Source: JAVBQF01 sp031549195
GTDB taxonomy: Bacteria; Bacillota_I; Bacilli_A; RF39; UBA660
NCBI GenBank assembly: GCA_031549195.1
Contig: JAVBQF010000018.1
Span: forward strand, 1-24,686
Direction: 5' to 3'
Length of the DNA: 24,686 bases
Below are positions 7,827 through 13,586 of this stretch, piece by piece. Position 1 is the stretch's first letter; each line of letters begins with the position of its first letter. The position numbers and the translations under genes are program-made. The notes beneath the pieces are model-generated. The model saw nothing but the letters and a program-made list of their open reading frames with translations, did no database searches and was not told the DNA's origin.

Positions 7827-7834
7827 GGTTAATT

Positions 7835-8185
7835 ATGAGTGTTAAATTAGAAAGATTAAATAGTAATTTTGTGAAAGAAATTAGTTACATATTACAAACC
7901 GAGATAAAGGATGAAGATATCAACTTTGTTACTATAACAGATTGTGAAATAACAAATGATTTAAGCTATGCTAAAGTATATTTTACTGTTTTGGATTATT
8001 CTAAAAAAGATAGTACTTTAAATGCTTTAGAAGGTGCATCATCATTTATAAGAGGTCAATTGAGTCAAAGAATAGAAATTAGACATACTCCAGAATTAAG
8101 ATTTGTATATGATGAATCAATTGAGTATGGTAGAAAGATTGAAGAGATAATCGAAGGTATTCACGAGAAAGATGAAAATAGATGA
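7835..8185 (+). CDS. rbfA: 30S ribosome-binding factor RbfA
   Basis: RbfA is a single KH-domain protein that binds the immature 30S subunit and helps mature the 16S rRNA 5' end. The 116-residue sequence shows the family pattern: LERLNSNFVKEISYIL, a strand region FVTITDCEITNDLSYAKVYFTV, and the C-terminal signature PELRFVYDESIEYGRKIEEI. The ATG at 7835 has GAGGT upstream; an earlier in-frame GTG overlapping the previous gene is less likely. It follows two envelope genes rather than infB, and the truB/ribF genes that commonly follow rbfA are absent; the 6S RNA locus comes next. Confidence 0.93.
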   Translation: MSVKLERLNSNFVKEISYILQTEIKDEDINFVTITDCEITNDLSYAKVYFTVLDYSKKDSTLNALEGASSFIRGQLSQRIEIRHTPELRFVYDESIEYGRKIEEIIEGIHEKDENR

Positions 8186-8236
8186 CAGTATTTTACAGTC
8201 AACTATTAATTACTACTTTTAATTCTAAATAAAATA

Positions 8237-8245
8237 TGTTATATT
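8237..8245 (+). promoter_or_regulatory. Extended -10 promoter of the probable 6S RNA
   Basis: TG, one base, TATATT (8240-8245) gives an extended -10 whose start would be near G8252, the first base of the predicted closing stem of the RNA. A TATAAT at 8245-8250 is an overlapping alternative that would start inside that stem. No strong -35 is visible. Confidence 0.5.
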
Positions 8246-8251
8246 ATAATT

Positions 8252-8426
8252 GTCTAAGGGACTAGTAGTGTTTAAGTAAAACCGACTAAATAAACGATAA
8301 GGGAGCTTGGATCCATTTACCGGTGTTGAATGCTTACATTTTTGTAAGAATCCTAAAGGTTAAGTATAAGCACCCACCTGCCGAGAGCGGGTTTTTATCG
8401 CAACATTCGTCTTTTGGACGTTTTTT
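8252..8426 (+). ncRNA. ssrS: Probable 6S RNA
   Basis: A non-coding stretch of about 175 nt with an extended -10 in front. Its ends pair: GTCTAAGGG (8252-8260) with CTTTTGGAC (8411-8419), several pairs being G-U. Inside, CGATAA (8295-8300) can pair with TTATCG (8395-8400); an apical arm pairs GGTG (8322-8325) with CACC (8371-8374), with CTTAC/GTAAG within it; and a small hairpin CCTGC/GCGGG lies on the 3' side. A long, bulged, rod-like fold is what 6S RNA shows, and the ACCCACCTG...GGGTTTTTATCGCAAC stretch matches what I recall of Firmicutes 6S genes. tcdA immediately downstream is also the recalled neighbour of 6S RNA in Bacillus-type genomes. 6S RNA sequesters the housekeeping RNA polymerase in slow growth. 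The identification is from memory and structure, not a model search. Confidence 0.72.
8408..8426 (+). terminator. 3' hairpin and U-tract ending the 6S RNA
   Basis: CGTC (8408-8411) and GACG (8417-8420) form a short stem with T residues from 8421 to 8426. The same bases could instead close the long 6S stem, so termination may compete with the mature fold. Read-through would reach tcdA, which begins 27 bases later. Confidence 0.5.
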
Positions 8427-8452
8427 ATTGGTTTTTTATTGGGAGTGATATT

Positions 8453-9136
8453 ATGTTTGACAGGCTTGAATTATTGATAGGGGCAGATGCGCTAAATGAT
8501 ATCAAGAGTAAAACTGTATTAATAGTTGGTGTAGGTGGAGTTGGTGGCCATGTTGTAACATCATTAGTAAGAAGTGGAATTGAAAACATTATAATAGTTG
8601 ATTTTGATACCGTTGATATAAGTAATATCAATAGACAAGTGGTAGCGTTTCATTCAACTATTGGTATGAAAAAAGTAGATGTTTTAACAAACATGTTAAA
8701 AGATATTAATCCCAATTGCAATATAGAATCATATGATTTGTTTTTGAATAAGGATAATATTGAAGAAACATTTGGTAAATATAAAATAGATTATGTAGTA
8801 GATGCTTGCGATAGTGTTCCTACTAAGAAAGAAATTATTAAGTATTGTTTGAATAAGAAAATAAAATTTATTACTTCAATGGGTACAGGTAATAAAATAG
8901 ATCCTTCTAAACTAGAAATTACAGATATAAGAAAAACTGTTAATGATCCACTAGCAAGAATATTTAGAACTTTTATAAAAAAAGAAAATATTAAAGATAA
9001 AGTAATTGTGTTATCATCAACTGAATTACCTAAACATACAGGTAGAGTAGTAGCATCGAATTCATTTGTCCCGGGAAGTGCAGGGTTGCTTATTAGTAGT
9101 TATATAATAAGAGATATAATAAAGGATGGAGGATAA
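8453..9136 (+). CDS. tcdA: tRNA threonylcarbamoyladenosine dehydratase (ThiF/E1-like)
   Basis: TcdA cyclises t6A37 to ct6A on ANN-decoding tRNAs using ATP. The 227-residue protein has the E1/ThiF fold: the nucleotide-binding GVGGVGGHV near residue 33, DFDTVDISNINRQ, KKVDVL, and DACDSVPTKKEII. The start ATG 8453 is set by GGGAGTGA ten bases before it; the in-frame ATG at 8414 lies within the 6S terminator and is rejected. At 227 residues it is somewhat shorter than typical members (about 250-270). It is probably transcribed by read-through from the 6S RNA promoter. The facing gene on the minus strand ends 9 bases beyond its stop with no obvious terminator between. Confidence 0.9.
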   Translation: MFDRLELLIGADALNDIKSKTVLIVGVGGVGGHVVTSLVRSGIENIIIVDFDTVDISNINRQVVAFHSTIGMKKVDVLTNMLKDINPNCNIESYDLFLNKDNIEETFGKYKIDYVVDACDSVPTKKEIIKYCLNKKIKFITSMGTGNKIDPSKLEITDIRKTVNDPLARIFRTFIKKENIKDKVIVLSSTELPKHTGRVVASNSFVPGSAGLLISSYIIRDIIKDGG

Positions 9137-9145
9137 CTTCATTTT

Positions 9146-10198
9146 TTATATTGTATATATTCTTTGTTTTTGCATGACATTCCTCATAGCATTATGTAAT
9201 AGCTTACCACTATTTATCACTTCTTCGTTTAAGTTAGTAGAGAATGTAGGTAAATCAAGCTCTCTTTTTTGAATACTAGACTCTAATCTCTTTGCTTTTG
9301 CTTCACCTAGTTCCTTAAATTTTGCATAGCCTATTCTCCATTGATTACTATGAAAGGGTTCCATAAATCCATTGTCTTTTAGCATGACTGGAGAAGTTGA
9401 TAAAGAGGTAACCATTTCTTCTATATTTTCTGCAAAGGCATTAAACATGTCAGGATAATGATTATAAATAATTCTTAATGTATGATTAACAAGATTTTCT
9501 TTCTCATCTTGAAATTCAGCATTAAATGGCATAAAACCACCCATAATTGTATCTAGTTTTAGCTTTCTTTTATCATCTGGATATAAAAACATAGTTGAAA
9601 ATTCATGGTCAAGAGGTGGAGCTAAAGTAACTAATTGCTCTCCCTCTTTAATAAATGAAACATTTTCATAATGAAAATTTTGATCTTGTTTCAGATAAGA
9701 TAACAAGACTTGGAATGCAAGTTGTTCTCCTAATTGTGGATTACTTATAAATGGTTCACAATCAAAAAAAGGAGCATAATCATATAGTCGACCACAATAG
9801 TTTGTATAGTTGAGATTAAATGGGGCTGCTTCTTTATCAGCATAATATTCCACCATATTTTGCATTGTTTGATTTTCTTTTAGAACATAAGGTACTAAAG
9901 TTCCTTTTTCATAATACTTTGCCTGTTCTTTTTCGATTCCTCTACATGTTGCTAATTTATATTGGGGAGTGTCCGGCATAAAGAATTTTTTGATAATGTA
10001 TGACCAATACACTTCACTATAGGCATACATTACTGTACACATCGGTTTTGTTTTAGAAAGCGGCTTCATTACTTGTAATACAGCATCTCTATAGAAAAGC
10101 GGGAAGTATTTTGTGCTTTTTACAACTCCTTGAGCTTCTTTACTTAAATCGCCATCTCTTTTATCATATTCTAATTGTGCTACATCAAACATTTCCAT
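9146..10198 (-). CDS. Uncharacterised protein, possibly a HipA-like kinase fold
   Basis: A 350-residue soluble protein with no signal or membrane segment. Some local patterns resemble HipA-family kinases: an acidic helix YSEVYWSYIIKK that could carry the ATP-site Glu, a catalytic-loop-like stretch NFHYENVSFI compared with TDAHGKNFSI in HipA, and LAPPLDHEFS compared with LaPlYD. If that alignment holds, the catalytic-loop Asp is replaced by Asn, suggesting an altered or dead kinase. This is a by-eye match and may be wrong. The ATG at 10198 is chosen because AAGAGGT precedes it; an earlier TTG at 10213 has none. It lies 73 bases downstream of lexA in the same direction, behind lexA's terminator and with a promoter of its own. 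Confidence 0.45.
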   Translation of the reverse strand: MEMFDVAQLEYDKRDGDLSKEAQGVVKSTKYFPLFYRDAVLQVMKPLSKTKPMCTVMYAYSEVYWSYIIKKFFMPDTPQYKLATCRGIEKEQAKYYEKGTLVPYVLKENQTMQNMVEYYADKEAAPFNLNYTNYCGRLYDYAPFFDCEPFISNPQLGEQLAFQVLLSYLKQDQNFHYENVSFIKEGEQLVTLAPPLDHEFSTMFLYPDDKRKLKLDTIMGGFMPFNAEFQDEKENLVNHTLRIIYNHYPDMFNAFAENIEEMVTSLSTSPVMLKDNGFMEPFHSNQWRIGYAKFKELGEAKAKRLESSIQKRELDLPTFSTNLNEEVINSGKLLHNAMRNVMQKQRIYTI

Positions 10199-10221
10199 AG
10201 ATACCTCTTTCAATAGAGCTT

Positions 10222-10248
10222 ATTGTATCATAATTTTTAAAAAGTCAA
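10222..10248 (-). promoter_or_regulatory. Promoter for the kinase-like gene
   Basis: Read on the minus strand: TTGACT (10243-10248), a 15-bp spacer, and TACAAT (10222-10227) preceded by TGA (extended -10). The spacer is short, but the extended -10 compensates. No LexA-type box overlaps it. Confidence 0.55.
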
Positions 10249-10273
10249 TAAAAAAAGATATTATCTATCTTTT
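10246..10273 (-). terminator. Terminator of lexA
   Basis: On the minus strand AAAAGATA pairs perfectly with TATCTTTT (plus-strand 10266-10273 and 10253-10260) around a 5-nt loop, followed by a T run. It includes the lexA stop codon. Confidence 0.75.
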
Positions 10274-10889
10274 AAAATTTTCTATATAGTCCTACTGCTT
10301 TACCAAGTATAGTGACTGAATCAAGTATTATTGGCGCCATAGTATCGTTTTCTGGTTGAAGACGGATATGGTCTTTTTCTTTATAGAGAGTTTTTAATGT
10401 AACTTCGTTTTCTGCTGTCATAGCAGCAATTATTTCACCGTTTTTAGCATCCTTACATCTTTCTATTATAACTATATCTCCATCATTAATACCTTTATTA
10501 ATCATCGAGGTACCTGATACATTTAGTGCAAAGACTTCGCCTTTTTTGGGGAGTATAGTAGCTGGTACTGTAAAAAATTCATTTGGTCTTTCAATAGCTT
10601 CAATTGGACTACCAGCTGTTATTGTACCAATAAGTGCTATATCAGCAATGCTCTCTTCTTTTTTAGCATATTCATTGGGTACTAAAAGTTCCATAGCTCT
10701 ATTTTTAGATTCATTTTTTCTAATATATCCTTTATCTTCCAATCTACTAAGATGAAAATGCGTAGTAGCAGGAGAATTTAAGGAAAGGGTCGCACCAATT
10801 TCTCTTACAGTTGGTGGATATCCATGCGAAACAATAAATTTTTTAATGACTTCTAAAATATCTTCTTGTCTTTTTGTTAATTTTTCCAT
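10272..10889 (-). CDS. lexA: SOS repressor LexA
   Basis: LexA represses the SOS regulon and self-cleaves when RecA filaments form. It is 205 residues, the typical Bacillus length. Residues 1-65 form the winged helix-turn-helix (LTKRQEDILEVI, YPPTVREIGATL, SPATTHFHLSRLEDKGYI). The cleavage site is Ala92-Gly93 in TITAGSP. The S24 peptidase domain has Ser128 in SGTSM and Lys166 in EVTLK. All catalytic elements are intact. Its promoter overlaps two direct copies of a GAACGATTGTTT-type box, so autoregulation is likely. It is transcribed divergently from the unrecognised gene at 11072 and is monocistronic by its terminator. Confidence 0.97.
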   Translation of the reverse strand: MEKLTKRQEDILEVIKKFIVSHGYPPTVREIGATLSLNSPATTHFHLSRLEDKGYIRKNESKNRAMELLVPNEYAKKEESIADIALIGTITAGSPIEAIERPNEFFTVPATILPKKGEVFALNVSGTSMINKGINDGDIVIIERCKDAKNGEIIAAMTAENEVTLKTLYKEKDHIRLQPENDTMAPIILDSVTILGKAVGLYRKF

Positions 10890-10911
10890 ATAAACACATC
10901 CTTATACTCAA

Positions 10912-10940
10912 ATATTATCACAAACAATCGTTCATGTCAA
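10912..10940 (-). promoter_or_regulatory. lexA promoter
   Basis: Read on the minus strand: TTGACA (10935-10940), a 17-bp spacer and TAATAT (10912-10917). The consensus -35 lies exactly between the two SOS boxes, one of which fills the spacer. Confidence 0.8.
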
Positions 10941-10950
10941 ACAATCGTTC
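10922..10950 (-). promoter_or_regulatory. Two tandem LexA (SOS) boxes
   Basis: The 12-mer AAACAATCGTTC (plus strand) occurs identically at 10922-10933 and 10939-10950. On the minus strand it reads GAACGATTGTTT: GAAC, four bases, GTTT, one base off the Gram-positive GAAC-N4-GTTC core. Together they overlap the spacer and flank the -35 of lexA, the classic repressor placement. Confidence 0.75.
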
Positions 10951-10997
10951 TTTATAATTAAACACTTTATTTAAGTATAATAATTTGTTTCTAGTAA

Positions 10998-11026
10998 TTG
11001 ACAAAATATGATAAGGATGATATCAT
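10998..11026 (+). promoter_or_regulatory. Promoter of the gene at 11072
   Basis: TTGACA at 10998-11003, 17-bp spacer, TATCAT at 11021-11026 with TGA directly before it. This is a near-consensus promoter, about 48 bases away from the nearer SOS box, so LexA control is not implied. Confidence 0.75.
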
Positions 11027-11071
11027 AAACCCTTAACTAAAAAATCTATATAAACAGATGGGGGGATTTAA

Positions 11072-11968
11072 ATGGCAACTGCTAGACTTGTTTATGTTGT
11101 AAAAGATCAAAATGATACATTACATGTTTTAAATTTAGATCCTAATTCTACAACATTGACTGCTATGGATGATATTACTAGAACTATGTATGAAGATGTA
11201 AATTCTATAGAAAAAAAATATAGTAGTAGAATTGAAGACTTTATGTCTAAGTTTGATAGACCTAAAGAAGCTAATGTAAAAATTGTATATATACCAAGCG
11301 CTAGTAAGAGTGTTTACTTAGATCCAATGTGTAGAACCGTTGGTAGTGAGCCCGTTATATTAAGAAGGAGCCCAAATTATATAAATGAGACAAGACCAAA
11401 AAAACCAGCTGTAGAAAAGTATAGAAAGCTTTTATTTGATAGTAAAAATCAAATGGCTTCTAAGTTAGCAATAGAAGATAAAATACTTCTACCAACATTT
11501 AATTTTTCAGTTAGATTAACGGAAAGAGAATTTAAAATATGCACACAACTTGGATTAAAGTGCCACTTAAGAGAACTTCCAGATGGCTATGCAAATGAAA
11601 TAAAAGCAGAAGATTTAATTAGATATAGGAGTATTGTTGGAGCACTGGGACCTTTAAGACCATTAATGGAAGATACATTAGAGCTTTGGAAAAATAATTT
11701 ATTTTCATTATCAGATGAAAAACTATACTATTATTCAAGACAGATGCTATTAGATATAGATAAATATGAAAGATTAGTAAGGCAACCTATTGGAATAAAA
11801 AGATTAAATGTTTCAAATGAAACCGAGAATATTTTAGCTAATACAAGACCAAGTATTCAAAAAGTCACTCAAAAATTAGTGATAGATTCTAGTTATAAAC
11901 CAAATGGTAAACTTGCTAGACCAATGCAAAGAGTGATGATAAATCAATCATTACCAGTAGCTGTTTAA
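11072..11968 (+). CDS. Unrecognised 298-residue protein
   Basis: I do not recognise this family. The protein is soluble, with no signal peptide or membrane helix. The N-terminal 60 residues look like a small alpha/beta unit (TARLVYVVKDQND, HVLNLD). A central region rich in Arg/Lys and Pro (RRSPNYINETRPKKP) is followed by a helical second half with LTEREFKICTQLGLKC and GALGPLRPLMEDTLELW, and a basic, Ser/Thr-rich tail (about 245-298). Two cysteines, in FKICTQLGLKCHL, are six residues apart. It has a strong promoter, a very strong ribosome-binding site (GGGGGGA) and its own terminator, so it is a well-expressed single gene. It is divergent from lexA and followed by xerC/D. A structural or nucleic-acid-associated role is only a guess from the basic composition. 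Confidence 0.75.
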   Translation: MATARLVYVVKDQNDTLHVLNLDPNSTTLTAMDDITRTMYEDVNSIEKKYSSRIEDFMSKFDRPKEANVKIVYIPSASKSVYLDPMCRTVGSEPVILRRSPNYINETRPKKPAVEKYRKLLFDSKNQMASKLAIEDKILLPTFNFSVRLTEREFKICTQLGLKCHLRELPDGYANEIKAEDLIRYRSIVGALGPLRPLMEDTLELWKNNLFSLSDEKLYYYSRQMLLDIDKYERLVRQPIGIKRLNVSNETENILANTRPSIQKVTQKLVIDSSYKPNGKLARPMQRVMINQSLPVAV

Positions 11969-11993
11969 AGAATACAATGTATTCTTTTTTTTT
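11967..11993 (+). terminator. Terminator after the 11072 gene
   Basis: AAAGAATAC (11967-11975) pairs with GTATTCTTT (11979-11987) around a 3-nt loop, and T residues continue to 11993. It starts inside the stop codon. Confidence 0.8.
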
Positions 11994-11999
11994 CTTTTA

Positions 12000-12008
12000 T
12001 GATATTAT
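12000..12008 (+). promoter_or_regulatory. Possible extended -10 promoter for the xerC/D-tdk pair
   Basis: TG (12000-12001), A, TATTAT (12003-12008), about 18 bases before the start codon. It repeats the element at 230-238. No -35 is evident because the upstream terminator occupies that place, and the leader would be very short. Confidence 0.35.
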
Positions 12009-12025
12009 TATAGTGGTGAATACTT

Positions 12026-12925
12026 ATGAATAATAGTAGTAAAAGTGTTAAATATTTAAAGGATTATTTGGATTATTTAAAATATCAAAAGAATTATTCT
12101 TTACTTACAGAAGAAAGCTATAAGATAGATATAGAAGAGTTTCTTTTGTTTTTGGAAAGAGAACATCTAGGACTTTTAACTTTAAGATATGAAGATATTA
12201 GATTTTTTCTTATATATTTAAATGATAAAAAAGAAAAAAACAGTACAGTTTCAAGAAAGATTAGTGCACTTCGTGGTTTTTATAAATATTTACTTAATAA
12301 CGAATTAGTTAAAAAAAATCCTTTTTCTATGGTAACTCTGCCTAAGAAGGATAAAGTCTTGCCACGATTTTTCTATTATAATGAGCTAGAAGAACTTTTT
12401 AGAACCCCTGATATAAACACACCGTTAGGTCAAAGAGACAGACTTATACTAGAACTTCTATATGCATCTGGTATGAGGGTTTCGGAGCTTGTTAGTATTA
12501 GAATAAAAGATATTGGTAGTAGAGAAATAAAAGTATTAGGAAAAGGTAATAAAGAGAGAATTACTAGATTTGGAGACTATGCAGAAGAAGCATTAAATAG
12601 ATATTTGAATGATGGATATAGGATTTTAAATAAAAATAAAATAGATTATTTATTCTTAAATAATAATGGCGGTGAGTTAACAACGAGGGGAGTTAGATAT
12701 ATACTTGATGAAGTCATAAAAAAAACTACTCTTGATAAAAAGATATCTCCACATATGTTAAGACATTCATTTGCAACTCATCTTTTAAATGAGGGGTGTG
12801 ACATATTGAGTGTTCAAGAATTACTCGGACATGAGAGTCTTAAGGCAACAGCAATTTATACACATGTAACTATGGATAGATTGAAAGAAGTATATTATAA
12901 GACACATCCAAGGGCAAGAAAGTAG
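12026..12925 (+). CDS. Tyrosine recombinase XerC/XerD
   Basis: Xer recombinases resolve chromosome dimers at dif. The 299-residue protein has the N-terminal SAM-like DNA-binding domain (about 5-95, LDYLKYQKNYSLLTEESY; STVSRKISALRGFYKYL) and the catalytic domain with all residues in place: Arg151 in ASGMRVSEL, Lys173 in GKGNKER, His243 and Arg246 in HMLRHSF, His269 in LLGHESL and the nucleophile Tyr278 in AIYTHV. Length and motifs match chromosomal XerC/D rather than phage integrases. Sequence alone does not settle XerC against XerD. tdk follows after 10 bases, so the two are co-transcribed. Confidence 0.93.
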   Translation: MNNSSKSVKYLKDYLDYLKYQKNYSLLTEESYKIDIEEFLLFLEREHLGLLTLRYEDIRFFLIYLNDKKEKNSTVSRKISALRGFYKYLLNNELVKKNPFSMVTLPKKDKVLPRFFYYNELEELFRTPDINTPLGQRDRLILELLYASGMRVSELVSIRIKDIGSREIKVLGKGNKERITRFGDYAEEALNRYLNDGYRILNKNKIDYLFLNNNGGELTTRGVRYILDEVIKKTTLDKKISPHMLRHSFATHLLNEGCDILSVQELLGHESLKATAIYTHVTMDRLKEVYYKTHPRARK

Positions 12926-12935
12926 GTAGAAGTAT

Positions 12936-13517
12936 ATGGCAAAATTGTATTTTAGATATGGTGCAATGAATAGTGGTAAATCAACAATGCTTATGCAAGT
13001 TGCATACAACTACGAAGAAAGAGGAATAAATGTTTTAGTGATAAAGCCTAAAGTAGACACTAAAGGAGAAAAGAAACTAGTATCAAGAATTGGACTAGAA
13101 AGAGCCGTAAATATTTTATTAGCTAAAGAAGAAAAAATCTTTGAAATAGTAAAAAAAGATTATAATGATGTAGGTTGTATTTTAGTAGATGAAGCTCAAT
13201 TTTTAATGCCTAATCAAGTCGATGACTTGATGAAAGTAACTGCGAAATTGAATATTCCTGTTATTTGTTATGGACTTCGTACAGATTTTAGGGCACAAGG
13301 TTTTCCAGGATCAACTAGATTGCTTGAGATTGCTCATACAATTGAAGAATTAAAAACTATATGTAGTTGTGGTAAAAAAGCCATGTATAATGCTAGATTT
13401 ATAAATGGTGTGTTTACTATTACTGGAGATCAAGTAGCTATTGATGGAGAAAAGAAAGTAACATATATATCAATGTGTGAAAAATGCTATTACAAAGAAA
13501 GAGAAAAAGTAGAATAA
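12936..13517 (+). CDS. tdk: Thymidine kinase (type II)
   Basis: Tdk phosphorylates salvaged thymidine to dTMP. The 193-residue protein has the Walker A GAMNSGKST (9-17), the Walker-B-like VDEAQFL with the catalytic region at 85-89, GLRTDFRAQGFPGS, and a zinc-binding lasso with cysteines in CSCGKK and CEKCYY plus the thymidine-binding loop AMYNARF. It is a complete type II enzyme. It lies 10 bases after the recombinase gene, with GTAGGTAG before the ATG. Together with the dCMP deaminase elsewhere in the window it supplies the thymidylate pool. Confidence 0.95.
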   Translation: MAKLYFRYGAMNSGKSTMLMQVAYNYEERGINVLVIKPKVDTKGEKKLVSRIGLERAVNILLAKEEKIFEIVKKDYNDVGCILVDEAQFLMPNQVDDLMKVTAKLNIPVICYGLRTDFRAQGFPGSTRLLEIAHTIEELKTICSCGKKAMYNARFINGVFTITGDQVAIDGEKKVTYISMCEKCYYKEREKVE

Positions 13518-13543
13518 AATAGTAGAAATTAAATATATAAACA

Positions 13544-13552
13544 TGTTATAAT
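13544..13552 (+). promoter_or_regulatory. Extended -10 promoter of the SecA-like gene
   Basis: TG, T, TATAAT (13547-13552) about 35 bases before the GTG start. No matching -35; a typical extended -10 for this window. Confidence 0.5.
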
Positions 13553-13586
13553 TAAAAGTAGTAATATAGAATCGAGGTGTAGAATA

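Noticed and set aside
8183..8201. Imperfect palindrome over the rbfA stop codon as a terminator
   Set aside because: The stem has an A-A mismatch, a 3-nt loop and no T run after it.
8376..8396. ACCTGC/GCGGGT hairpin followed by Ts as an independent terminator
   Set aside because: It fits better as the small 3'-side hairpin within the 6S RNA; the closing-stem partner lies downstream of it.
9137..9145. Shared terminator between tcdA and the convergent gene
   Set aside because: Only 9 bases separate the stops and no hairpin with flanking T/A runs is visible there.
12026..12925. Tyrosine recombinase as the integrase of a mobile element
   Set aside because: Its length and motifs are those of chromosomal XerC/D, tdk follows in the same operon, and no attachment-site repeats, tRNA or phage genes are visible nearby.
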